Below are positions 13,081 to 30,200 of a stretch of DNA of 64,000 nucleotides, one piece after another (the first letter of the stretch is position 1; each line of letters opens with the position of its first letter). The translations under genes and the position numbers were made by a program. This stretch comes from Tubiluchus corallicola (Eukaryota; Priapulida; Priapulimorpha; Priapulimorphida; Tubiluchidae). The stretch is from positions 744,001-808,000 of the forward strand of contig JAQGDQ010000049.1 in the NCBI GenBank assembly GCA_030141605.1, read 5' to 3'. The notes beneath the pieces were generated by a model that worked only from the letters and a program-made list of their open reading frames with translations, was not told the DNA's origin and did not search any database.

Positions 13081-14780
13081 TTTACAAATATTTAATCAAT
13101 CGTAATATTCTTAATGATAATCAATTTGACTTCCGAAAAGGTTTTTCCACTGAGTTAGCACTAATTAAAGTATGTGAACGAATTGTAAATACGATAGAAA
13201 AAAATCGACAGCTGCGGGTATATTTTGTGACTTGTCAAAAGCATTCGACACTATGGACCATTCAGTTCTCCTTCATAAACTCTCACATTATTGTGTTCGG
13301 GGTTTGGTTTATAACGGGTTTGGAAATTATCAGTAATACTAATAGAATCTAAGTAGTCAGATGTAATAACTGTCTTTTCTGAATCTAAACTATAACATGC
13401 GGTGTGCCTCAAGGATCCATATCAGAACCGTTATTAAATTTAAGTTACATAAACGATCTAAGCAAGTTACTAAATAGAAATAATCTATTTCAATTTGCCG
13501 ATGACACTACTTTGTTTTTTGACTTGTGTTATCACTCTGTTGCAGAAATAAATGAACTCTTAAAACTAATTGCTAATTGATTCAAGGCAAATGTACTATC
13601 ATTAAATCCCACAAAAACAAAATGTGTTATTTTCCACTCCAAAAATAAAAAATTGCCCGTTAATTGTGACCTATATATTGATGGAGTAATTATTGAAAGA
13701 GTTAAAACTAGAAAACTAGAAAAACTAGAAAGTTCAAAAATTGCATAAAATGTTGGCATCATCTCAATTATTAAAAATAAATTACACAAGTTTCACTTAA
13801 CCCTTTCATACCCAATGTATCCCGTGGGATACAGGCTATATTTAGCACACGGGCACAGGTAGAAAAAAAAATTATTATGTGTAAACAAGATGTACAAAAA
13901 TAATCAGGTAATCACAGGAAGTATCTTATAACATTTTTCTTAAAACTGAAACTCTTGTTACAAAGAAAGAACTTTGTTTTCTGCTAAATTGCAAATTATT
14001 CCATAGAAAAGCTGACAGGGGAAAACTGGATTTATAAGCAACGATTCAACACTTAGAATTGAAGTTTCACCGTGAATATGTTCACAGGTTCTTGGACAGT
14101 TAAACTCAGTTCTTACCCACATTCATAACTTATACGAAAGTCGAATAATTTCATTAATAATTGCCATGAAATCTGAATTAAATTGCGTTCGCGAACTTTC
14201 TCCAAAATTACAAATGAGAGTTGAGCAGAAAAATGAAATTTGATGCATCGTTTGGAGAGAGAAAATAATAATTATTATGTGTAAACAAGATGGATATACT
14301 GAACAAAAGTACCAAGCCAAAAAATTTTTTGTTATTAAAAAATAATTTGGGACTGAAAGGGTTAATGACACCATATAAGTGTCTAATAGTACCCTATTTA
14401 ACTTACTGTTGTTTTTCTATGGGGCAAAACATATCCAACAAATTGGCCAGACATGACTTAGATGAATTTAGATGACTTAGCTTCTTGCCACCTCGCTATC
14501 TATCTGTACAAAACACACCACATTTTATTACCTCTGCATTTCATAAATCCTATCGTACGTAATCACCAATATCACTTCACTAGATTTAACGAATATTATA
14601 TTCCATTTGCAGGAACAATGTTGCCAGACACTTTCTAAAATTTACCTCTCCAAATCGATGGATAAAAATATCAATTTATGTCACAACACATCGAAAATTA
14701 TTTGGCTTCAAAAGATATATGCTCTTCTGCTCAAATCTTACTTATAATGCATTTTTGGGTTTTGCCGTGAAGTGCGATAG
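13081..14780 (+). mobile_element. Decayed L2/CR1-type LINE, interrupted by a MITE
   Basis: Fragments of a reverse transcriptase read across several frames. They are a QFDFRKGFSTELAL segment at about 13117-13160, [18 protein letters not shown] at about 13230-13290 (a frameshift near 13206 separates it from the first), PQGS followed by INDLSKLL at about 13410-13470, and the catalytic FADDTTLF at 13494-13517. Next comes a thumb-like segment up to 13796. The frame resumes after the MITE at 14366 with a PYKCLIVPYLTYC segment typical of this LINE group and fades out by about 14780. Stops and frameshifts show that the copy is dead. The 5' and 3' limits are approximate. Confidence 0.82.
13801..14361. 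mobile_element. piggyBac-like MITE with TTAA target-site duplication
   Basis: This 561-bp insertion splits the surrounding LINE. It is flanked by TTAA at 13797-13800 and 14362-14365. Its termini form an inverted repeat beginning CCCTTTCA, with CCCAA after two variable bases (13 of 15 positions match). TTAA duplication together with CCC-starting ends is the hallmark of the piggyBac superfamily. A subterminal palindrome lies at 13817-13832 (GTATCCC GT GGGATAC). Internally a 23-bp direct repeat occurs at 13870-13892 and 14270-14292. No transposase is encoded, so the element is non-autonomous. Confidence 0.82.
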
Positions 14781-15227
14781 TTACAGTACATCCTGCAACT
14801 GTTTACTTTACAGTTGATATTTTCATACTTTTGCATCACGTCTCTGTTGAACTCCTTTCTATTTCATTTCTCTTCTCTTTTTCTCTATCTTTGTCTATTA
14901 TTTTATCTTAACTATTTCCTGTTTTTCTATAATTCTTTCTCTTGTTAATTAAGCAGTTTTTTCTCCACTTTTCATTATGTTCTTATAAGCTTTGCTTCTT
15001 GACCACCTTGCAGCATGTATTTCCTGTTGATAAACTGTTATGTAGTTAGTAACTATATTAATATAATTCTTTTATAATTATTGTAATTACAGTTGATTTG
15101 ATGTATAATAGTTACAATGTGATAATGCAATTATGCTGAAGTGGACAATAAATTACGTCAATTATAAATAATAATTATAAGTTTAAAACTAAAGTGTGGT
15201 TTTATTATTTGTGTTTGCGTCTTGTAG
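14781..15227. other. Region upstream of the ubiquitin-eL40 gene
   Basis: Very AT-rich sequence with pyrimidine-rich stretches (about 14830-14960) and no ORF of note. It should contain the promoter and non-coding first exon of the downstream gene. A TTTTATT-rich tract ending TTGTAG at 15227 looks like a 3' splice acceptor, suggesting a 5' UTR intron whose donor I cannot fix. Confidence 0.45.
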
Positions 15228-15233
15228 GTATAA

Positions 15234-19625
<4,392 letters not shown>

Positions 19626-20711
19626 AACTTTTTCTTTGTACATTAAAACTATTAAAAATGTGAACTTTGAAGAAAATTGTTCTTGTTTGGATTATTTCTG
19701 GAACATAGTATACCATTTGCAAATTTACATTCAACACAGCAAACTTATTCGATGTTTTGCACAAATTTGCACTAGAATAGATAAGCTAAAATAGACATAG
19801 ACTATTATTGCTATAGTTATTAATTAAACAGAATAAATTATGCATAAAGGGAAGAGTTAGGGGGGTGCAGGGGAAAGGTTAGCGAAAGACCAATTGGTCA
19901 TCAAGTCAGCTACCCTTGCATACCCTAAACTATGATAATTGGGTTATGCACCTTTGAACTACATCATTAAATTTCAATGAAGTTTTCCTAGGGCTGATCA
20001 GATTTTTACTAATTTAATTATAGTGCTTTTTGAAATATGTAAAAAGCCTTGTGCAGTATGATTGACAATTTAAAAACTTATTCTCTAGATTAGCAGCTTG
20101 AATTCGTGGACAATTATACGTAGTGCAATATAGCACAATGCTGCACCATATGCCAAGTGTGTGCATCAATTAGTTATAATATTTGATGCAGCAGTTGAAG
20201 ATAATATTACAGTTAACTTCCTGGTCTATGGACATTCTTATATGCCCTGTAATTCAGTTAAACACGGTAAGACTGAAAAAATAGTATCAATAATAATTTA
20301 TGTAAAGCTATAATTTTTTCGTCCATTGGAAAATTAGAAGTGCTTTTAAATTATTTTCTCCACACCAGATGGCGCAGCACTGATACGCATCGGCATAGCA
20401 CTTTGTAGCTTTCTGCACTTTTAGACTTGGTCTGTCACACTACGCGCGTGTGTAATTTATTTGATCAACATGGGCTTTCATTGTCAATTTATGCTGTTTG
20501 AATTATAGCAGTTATACTTGCCCTTTGGGCTTTTTGGCATATGGCCTCATAATTTATCTCTCACTTCTTTATTAGATAATTAGGAGAAGCAGATGTGTTG
20601 GTTTTCGTGCAAACATGTTTCTGGTACACAGTGGACTGCCGAAGGAGCATAAATTGCGCTTTTCGGCAGTTAGTACTTTTTGCAGCTGATGGTAGGAGAA
20701 TAATTGTAATT
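19626..20711. other. Intergenic region between UBA52 and the AANAT-like gene
   Basis: Contains the UBA52 3' UTR and the upstream region of the acetyltransferase. At about 19860-19925 is a segment with GACCAATTGGTCATCAAGTC, related to one at about 47335-47385, possibly the end of a dispersed repeat. No coding exon is supported; the ORF beginning 20595 only overlaps the true start at 20712. Confidence 0.5.
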
Positions 20712-23110
20712 ATGTCACTAATCGAGGTTAAACAAATTTGTGCAACAGATTTACAAAGAATTGCAAGTTTGGAATCCGAGGGTTAGTTTATTTTGCTTTT
20801 AGTTACTCTTTGATAATATCACGAGGTTCGTTTACATGCATGCGGAAAGTAATACAGTTTCTGTAATTTTGACCTACATATTTAGGCTTCTTTCGTCACT
20901 ATGCACTCTAACCTTGTTTGTCATATACTGTGGTTTCAATAACTTCATATAAATGACCAGTATCAATATAACTGTGATTCTTTCATGAATTACATTTTCA
21001 GCCTATCCAGTCGATGAAAGCGCTTCTCTTGAGCAATTACAGTATCGACTATCTGCAGCTCCAGAATTATTTTTAGGATACTACAAAGATGGTATCTTGC
21101 TTGCTGTAAGTGAAGCCTGTTTGTAGCTCTACTGTTCGGATTAATTTTCAATGTCTGAATTGTACATGTATTTAAATTTACTATGTTTTATGTTTTTCCT
21201 TTTGTATTGCATGTTGTATAATGTATTCATCAGGCACTAGTTGCAAACAATGATAGAGGTTTAAAATTGTTTTATTTTTTTGTTTTTAGTATGTTTGTGG
21301 TACAAGATCAAGTGAAGTTAGACTTACAGAAAACTCTATGAAAGCACATGATGATAAAGGACGTAAGTGTATAAAGTAGCTTGATAGGGATATTATACGT
21401 AGATACTAACAAAATTCTGTTTGCTGTAGTGTTACTGACAAAAAGTTTACCAAAATTATGTAGTCTTCAGACCTGTAAACTCAGATTAATGCTGGGTAGT
21501 ACTTCAGACAAACAACATTAATTACCACTCAAGGTAAGGATCTACAGTAAAAATGTGAAGGTATGAATATGTGAGTCAGGTTGTAATTTTCAAGGCAAAA
21601 ATTTTTTGATAGGAATTCCACAGATTAGAAGCTGTCATAATGTACTTTAGGAGGGTAAAAATGGCTTTATATGTAAATTTTTTACTGGAAAGCTTAAATT
21701 TAATTATAAACAATTTCATGATTTTGTATTACTAAGAATGGCTGCAAAAATCTCTAAAATGCAGAAAATGTGTCAGTTTCAGGGCACTGGTCCAAACTTC
21801 TCTGAGAATCATACCTACCTCCTAGCTGCTCTAGCCATCTGGGGTCTCACTCTTCGGGAATTCTAAAACTTGAGAGCTCTGAAACTTGTTCACTCCAAGA
21901 TACAGTTTTGAAAATGTTAATATCGTGAATGTGTTTAATAATAAATGTAGTTTTAATATGCTAATAGACATATTAATTACATATATTGCGGCTTATCTGG
22001 ATTTTATCATTACTTCTACTAATGATATCTATTTTAAAGATGTAGCTAATATATCTCATTTAATTGTTTTCTGACAGCCAGCTATATAATTACCAGACTT
22101 GCGGACATTTTTTTTACATCATAACTAAATTTCTCTGTTAGTCTAACAATTATCTTTCAATATTACATGCAAGAACCACTGTGATTACGGGAAATTATAA
22201 TATAGCAAAACTTGTGTTACTATCTATTATGAGAAAGCATTATAGTTAATGTTTTTAAAAGTTTTTATCACATGCAGTTATATAAAGTTTTAAGCGTCTG
22301 TAAATTGTAGTACTATATAATTACTAATATTAATTTTTGTTTAACGCTTTTGTAGATTTAGTGTGTATTCATTCTGTTTGTGTGGATAAAGACCATAGAA
22401 GAAAAGTAAGTTTCTGTAACACCAAGTATTTCAGTAATGATTTAGATGGTTGGATGCGACACTATGTATAAACTTGTAATTATCTCTATGTCACTGTTTG
22501 AAATGTAAGGCGACTAGTATGCTGTATGCTTAATGTTGTATGTATATAATACACCACATTCAAATCGATCAGACAGGTTTTTAATAGCCATGTTATGATT
22601 GGTTGGTCTTGTGCAACCTTACAATCACACAAGATTAGTTGCTTACATACTATTTTTTGTATTCAAAAAGATAAATGCTTTACTGATTTCACATTGCATA
22701 AGATTTAAGCGAAAGTGAATACTAAATTTAATAATTAATTGTATGAATTTTATTTTAGGGCATAGCATTATTATTGCTTAAAACATATGTGGAGTATATA
22801 AACACACACTGCCTGGGGGTGAGAAAAATTGCATTGATCAGCCACGTTGAACTGATCCCTCTCTATACCAGAGTGGGTTTCACTCTTCTGGGGCCATCAG
22901 CTGTTACACACGGTAACTGTAGCTTTTATGGCTGGCGTAATTTTTTTGTTTTTACAGCTATAAACCATTTTAACTGCAGGTTCTCCTTATGAGAAGAGCA
23001 ATACTTTGTTTTTATTTTATTTATCAAACTGTACGTTAACTTTGAACTTGATGTTTTTATTTGCAGGAAAACGACGGTGGTATGAATGTGAACTTTCTCT
23101 CCGCAGATGA
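20712..23110 (+). CDS. AANAT-like GNAT acetyltransferase (non-vertebrate type)
   Basis: Six exons (20712-20781, 21002-21105, 21290-21362, 22356-22405, 22759-22912, 23067-23110) encode 164 residues. The protein resembles serotonin/polyamine N-acetyltransferases of the arylalkylamine NAT family, which move acetyl from acetyl-CoA to an arylalkylamine. Features are the AYPVDESASLEQLQYR segment (family substrate region), GNAT motif A R97-R98-K99-G100-I101-A102 for acetyl-CoA binding, and Y135 in LIPLYTRVGF at the position of the vertebrate catalytic Tyr. The C-terminal GPSAVTHG...WYECELSL strand is also present. In the HLVCIHSVCVD strand only one His (H88) occupies the place of the vertebrate His pair, as in non-vertebrate members. 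All phases agree. The first ATG after an upstream in-frame stop is used. AATAAA at 23141-23146 is a likely poly(A) signal. True substrate unknown. Confidence 0.9.
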
Positions 23111-23140
23111 CGTCAGCATTACAATACAAATGTGTGTCTT

Positions 23141-23146
23141 AATAAA
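23141..23146 (+). terminator. Candidate poly(A) signal of the AANAT-like gene
   Basis: AATAAA lies 30 bases after the stop codon; the 3' UTR would be unusually short, so a later signal may also be used. Confidence 0.45.
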
Positions 23147-24250
23147 ACAAAAGGGAACGAAAATGTAGTTGCTATATTGCAGGCCAATTTGCGGCAAATG
23201 TGATGGATGAAACTGTGAAATGAAAAGTTCAGTATGATTAGTTTTTTAAATTAAATCATTGCCTTATTCTGTTTGTCTTATGGCTTGTTTAAAGAACTGT
23301 GAATGCAGCCAATCCGCTAAAAAACAATGGTGGATTATTGTTAAAAACACAGCCTGATTACTCTCTCGGTATGCTTGACAAAGTAGAGCTACTAGATAGC
23401 TGTCAGTTCACAGATTTGATTATTCAAATCTGTACCCAGAAAAGCTAATAAATGACATTCAGTGAACTTGTAACAAACATTTACCAACTTGGGCAAGCAA
23501 GCAACAAATTTGCAGCTGATGGTCAGTTCAATTTGCAAAATAAATGTACAGTTGTCATTAATGTATCAGTGTTGATTAGTTAGTACAAAAGCATATCTTT
23601 GCTCTATTGTGCAGCAATTGCTGGCTGATCGTATTATCAATTCACTCAGTTTTACAAATGTTTTGAATGATAATGGATGCATAATGTTTGTTAACGAAAG
23701 TAAAAACGCTTTGCTTATGTCTGACCTGACATAAACACATAATCCATATAATTTCAGTTGCTCTTAGTTTTAACGGGATGTGACAGCGAATTAGGCTGTG
23801 GATCAATGTCACCTCCATTGCTTACCTGACTTGATATTGTATAAAATCTATTAAATCTTACTGCATCCAATAAACACTACATAATACAATAACCATGTGT
23901 AAGTATATTGTATAGTATTTACTTTGAAGTATTATTGTATAATAATATTCTGAATGAGAGATTGATTCACATATGACTGTTTGTTTTATTGTGCACCAAG
24001 AAATCCTGTAATTGAAAAAACAGCTTGATGAATCTAGTATTGTAACAAAAAGGTAAAATTTATTCCAGAGATCGTAATTATGATTACATGACTATGGACT
24101 CGAATTTTTCCTATACATTACAAACAATTTAGTTTGTACAAAGATAACACCTACAACTTCACTGCAATTTAACTTTAAACAACTGCAAAATAAATAATTA
24201 ACAGTTTATCTACTAAATTAATAAATATTTACAGACTGATTATATTGCCA
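23147..24250. other. Intergenic region between convergent AANAT-like and RMC1 genes
   Basis: AT-rich, with no supported gene. It should hold the 3' UTRs of both genes. On the minus strand an AATAAA (plus-strand TTTATT at 24059-24064) lies about 187 bases beyond the RMC1 stop and is its likely poly(A) signal. Confidence 0.5.
24059..24064 (-). terminator. Candidate poly(A) signal of RMC1
   Basis: AATAAA on the minus strand, about 187 bases downstream of the RMC1 stop codon. Confidence 0.4.
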
Positions 24251-27200
24251 TTATACAGCTGCAGGTAGTCCCAAAGCATCTGCCCCAAATACTGATACAA
24301 AATATTTTACATACAACTCGCAGTATTCACCTGAAAGATAACAAAAACAAATAAACTGAGAAGAAATAAAAAAACTACATCGTGTATGCCAAGTTGGAGT
24401 CTGGCAAGTTTGTTATGTTATGATTTACTACATCTTTCTACGCTTGTGTCTACGGAGGTACAGCAAATGATTTACAAAACCACTGAGTTTAGAATTTGAA
24501 TGATTTAAATGCCAGATGCAGGGCCTCCGAAAACAAAACCGAACAAACGTGATCAACTTTGGCATCAAGTAAAAGAAAAAAATTTGAGTGTAGCCTAGAT
24601 TTAAACTAGGTGCTCCTGTAATGCTCGTTCAATACCTAAGTCACTAAACCACACCTCGTGATGAAGAAAGATTAATTATTGCTAGAGCATTTGCATCACT
24701 GCGATGTCTTGAGCGGAAGATTTGGCACCATAAAATCCATACAGAGCAAACAAATGAACAAACAAACACGACTCGCTTAGAAGTATAGATTTTTGATTCA
24801 TTCTATCATAAAAAGATAATCCTAATTTAAGATTATAAACAATTAATTGAAGAGGTTATTTACCTTTGGCAAAATCTGACTTTCCACGCAAGCGCACGTT
24901 CCTCTGTTCGAAGAATTTGAACACATTGTAGAAAAGCATTTTGTCCTGTGTAGCCATTGCTCCTTCTAGAAACTTCCGGGCCGATATGGTATCAACTTGA
25001 CCAACACTTCGAACAAACCTGTCAAAAATGTTATAACTTATAATTAATGTCAAATTCAATTTCAGTTTATTTCACCCAACAAAAATTACTATGGTATTGA
25101 ATGTTACCATATGGTGGCTATGAAAGAGACTTTGTTAACCCACCGTGACGACGACATGCCACATTTTCAGACTCTAAAAATACATATTATAAATAAAGAG
25201 CAAGCTTGGCAATTTTGTATCTTATATAATGAAGTGCATGTTTTCTAAAAATCATTTTAAGCAATAATTTCTGCATCAGTAAAAAAATCTCAAAATAAGC
25301 AAATATTCAAGATTAATGCGAACAATATTAACAGAGAATATAGTATCCGTCATCAGGAAATAATGATTGCATTTTTCTAACAATGTTGTTGGCAGAATTT
25401 TTTTAACCTACTTTATATCGAATATTTTTTTAACAAAATGCAGTGAAATGTATATTAATGTGCCACATAAAATAATCTTGACTAATAAAAGCTGAACTGA
25501 AATGAAATGGTATAGTCTATCAAATGAAATGGTAAATATTGTATAATCTATTTACCTTTTATTAATGAGTTTCATTTCCAATGCTAATGCTGCAAACCAT
25601 ATAATTAGCATATATTTAGTGAAATTTAAATTCCTACCTCAAAGCAGGAAGAAGTTGATGGGTCGACAACAAAACTTCAATTATTTCTTCATTTGCCGTG
25701 GATAATCGCTAAATAGCAGAGAAATACCATGAGTTAAGCTTACCTGATTTTCGGTAGCTACTACTGCATGTGATAAAGCATAAAATAAAAATGAATAAGC
25801 ATTTAATGATTGTTTAATTGTTTGTTAACCTGAAAATGATCCAAAGTAAAGTTTTGTAACATCACGTCTTTTCTTTTTTCTTTATTGAGGGTTTTTTGTT
25901 GTTATCTTGTTTGTCATTTGACATTTGTTTCATTACGTAACAAGACAAATGAAGGTTACTTCGCATAAACAGTAAAATAACGCAGAAACCTTGAGCATAT
26001 CCAGTGCCAACTGGTGAGCGGGAGGGTAGGTATTCTCCAGAGAAAGTAAGAGACAAGCAAGTGGCTTGGAATCATTCAGCACGTGATACTGCAGCAACTG
26101 ATGCAGTTGATAGAAACATCCATTTTTTACCAGTGTGTTAATGATTAGCTCATGGAGAAAATGCTGCAACAATACAATAAGTAAAAGTTTTAACAATATG
26201 TGATGTACATTCACTTTAACTCACTTTGAATACTTCACTACAATGCAGTGCAATTACATTCTCTATGGCTTCTTTTTAAGCTCACATGCTATGTTTATTA
26301 AATGAACATCGTAGTTGAATTTACAAGGAAACCATCTAGCCTGTTATGAGATTATTATAACAGTCAAGTGATAAAAATCTTTAAGTTTCAGACGTTTTAG
26401 TAACCTACCTTAGTCATAACCCACCACTGAGACGAAGAAGAAAAATTGTACAGCATCATGAATGTGTAACATCTTTTTTCAGGAAAGAGCAATTTAAAAC
26501 AAACTAATGCAGTAAGTGGTACTCAAAATTGGCCTAGCTGTCAAGACTAATTTGTGTACTGTTACTCAAAATACAACCACGGTGCATTTGACTATAAACA
26601 GAAACAAGTTTCGATTCAAACCAACCTGAATCTCCCTAATTAAAAATTATGGTGATTAATTTAAACAATCACAGAAGTTTAGCTACTGTCACAAGTTGGA
26701 TGAACACAGAAAAAACAGATCAATTTGTAAAGGTGGGTTACAAGACGAACTTTATTTCCCAGTAAACCTAGTTCAAATTAGGTCTTATAACGATTATGTC
26801 ATTACAGCTGTTATTCTGTAAATATGCTGAAATGTAGCTAACATTACCATAAATGTGTGTGAGTGTACCCCGGTGAGTTGGCGCTTATACGTGCATTTAT
26901 TTCTGTTAGACGTTAAAAAGATATCATGTATTACTTTATTCACTTTTTCTGGGCGATGTTTTGTCATATATGTTTGTTCTGTTATATGTTTTAACCTAGG
27001 CGTATTTTTGCATCTATTTTGTGAGAATTAGTAAAATTTGATGCCATGATAAAACGTCGTTAGTGTTTTATTTTACAAAACTTACCTGAACCGGTATGTG
27101 AAACTGATTCAGTGACCGAATATACTCCATCAGTACGGCTACAACAAACTTATATTTTTCTTTGTCCCAGCTATCAACAAACACTGACAGTACATGGGTG

Positions 27201-30200
27201 TACATGTCGGACTGGTCAATAACCACACGGTGCGGCCGAACTGCATTTGTCGATTCTTTCACCTGAAAGTCATAGGTAATAAAAAATAAAATTGTTAACT
27301 TCTGCATTACTGTATAAAGTTTAGTTCAATTAGAAAACTTTAGAGTTACTCTCACGTATGGTCACCAAACTAATCATAAACTTTTGTCTAACAATCCTCT
27401 GCATACAGGCTGCTGTAGTTCAACTTCAATTGTGATATTTATTCAAGTATTACTTTCTCTCACCCTAATGATTATGATGAAGTTGATACAAGTTTATATC
27501 ATCTAATGGTTTGAAGCTGTGATCTGAAGTACTAATATCCATTTATATTTAATTGGAAAATAATAGTGTATCAGAAAATAGTAAATTATTTGTATCAAGT
27601 GAATTAGTTGTCACATATTCAGGAGATTTTGAAACGTAATTCAATTTTTATAATTACATCTATAGTTAAAGCTGACCTGGAGTTGTACTCCGCATGATGT
27701 AGACCACAGTACTACTGTGTGTTTGTCCTCAATTTCACAACTTTGCAACGTGGAACAAAATGCATGATAGTTTCGCTAAATCTTATAAATTTCTTGCTTT
27801 TGCATGAATAGATAATTAGCTGCTTTCCCAAAAGGTTTTATTGTACAAAATAAATCATAGAAACTTGCAGATTTGTTGAAGTGAAGTTTTTTACGAGTCC
27901 AAACACAAAATTGACAGGGAAATGGCAGGCTACCTTTCAATCTTCAGTCAGCACAGCCAATAAACCTCACAATAACATTCAACTTTTCCTATATTAATTT
28001 TTACAAGAACAATGACACAATAGTTTACATATCCATTAAAGAATTACAACTTATTAAACCTACCTGAGTATCTAAGTATGACTTGTATATTGCACTGAGC
28101 TTATCAAAGATTTGAGCTATTATCTTGAGACTACATTGGTGCAGACCAGGCACTAGTAGCTTTCGACAGACGTGGAGTAAAACTTGTTTAGAGTCGCTCC
28201 GCTCTCGGAGAAAATCTACTAGCTTTAAACGATCTGACAGCAGTTCTATGATTGGATATAAATTGACTTGAACAAACCACAGACAACCTGAACAAAAAAC
28301 ATTGGTAAGCAGGTTTAATTTATCTGTTGCTACAATTTTAAATGCAGATAAATCACAATCTACACAGAAAATAAATATTTATCCTTCTTAGCTAGGTACA
28401 TGAACAATTTCCCATCCATTTAAAAAAACTAATGTCAAAGTTAGTTTAAACTGATAAATTTGACTATAAAAAATACAATTGAACATGCAAACCAAGTTGA
28501 AATGCACCTTAAAGATATCAAGCTGCTAAATTCATCAATTACTACCCAAAATGTATACGTATTTATATCGTACAAGTGTACCATTTACGAGGCTGAAATT
28601 GTTTGTTACAGTGTTATCATAGAAATCTATAAATATTGTTTTGATTAGTGTAAAAGCATTTTAGTAAAATCGCAAGCAGCATATTCAAAGGAAATTACAT
28701 TAAAGCTAACTTGCTTTCACTCTATATTGAGCAAATTAGATGCTGTTTAATTACATGACTGGTATTAAATCCTACCCACCCCATTTTGCATCTATGACAA
28801 TATTTGGATGAAAGACAATCCAATTCGAAGAATCTGAGATGTAAGTCAAGGAAGTACGTATAAGAAAACAACAGTTGTTTACTGAAGCATAGACAGACTT
28901 TATTTAACATTTTATTGACATCAACATGTGAAAAAAATGGTACACACTTGTTTAGCCAAACAATGAAAATTTGTTATTTTCTTGATAAATATAAAACTTT
29001 TAGAATACAAAACTTTTTTGAATCTAGAAACCTTTGTACAAGGGTATTAAATCAGACTAAAATTAAACTGCATTTATGAAAAACTAGAGTAAGATAACAC
29101 GATAATCAATGAACTGCTGATTTATTGACTGCAAGAACTCAGATAATCAGTTCTAAGCAATGCAAATGTAAACACATCTAATAATCTGATACCAATGAAT
29201 AAAAATAAATTTTATTCACTAATAGTAAAAATTATAAATTCCAATTCTTACACGCTAATGTTCTACTTCACTAATGTAATGTAAAATTTATTTAAACAGT
29301 GCACTACATTATTAAAAATCTCAGCATGCTGAACAATAAAATGCATTTAAAATTCATAAGATACATAAAATTTAAAAGACATTAAAAATTAAAAAATACT
29401 TTATTATAAAAATTACAATTTAAACAAATGTGCTTTAAGATGTTGTTTAAAAGGCTGTAATGAATTTGCAGAAGGAATTACTAATCAATTACAAGTGTAC
29501 TCAAAACCAGTCAAGCTTACAAAGCCATTTTGGAGCTTCTTAAATTAGCTTTCTCACTGGTAATTCAAAACATACAAATTGCGTTATTTATATAAGACTA
29601 AGGAAAAACTTTGTTAAAAATTCATTGTTTGTACAAAAAATTTAACATTGTTAAACAGTAGTAACCGGTGCACAAGTACTTATTGAAGCCCTACATATGT
29701 TTTGTCTTCATCTGTTACTACAATGTAAGAAAACATAGTATAAATCACTAAAATTGAGATCAAGGAAAACTGCACTATTAATTCATGATGAAGAAAGGAA
29801 TCTACCCACACAGATACAATATTAACATTCATTATGTGCAGATTTATTTCTTTACAATTAAAATGTAGTACAATTTGGAAACTTGTTGATCTGTTCCTCA
29901 TTTTTTTATCCAAACAATGAAAATTTGCTATTTTCTTGATAAATATATAAAACTTTCAGAATACAAAACTTTTTTGAATCTAGAAACCTTTGTACGAGGG
30001 TATTAAATCAGACTAAAATTAAACTGCATTTATGAGAAAGTAGAAAAAGATAATACAATAATCAATAAACTGCGGATTTATTGACTGCAAGAACTCAAAT
30101 ATTTCAGTTTTAGGCAATGCAAATGCAAAAAACATCTAATAATCTGATACCAATGAATAAAAATAAATTTTATTCACTAATAGTAAGAATGTGATAACTT

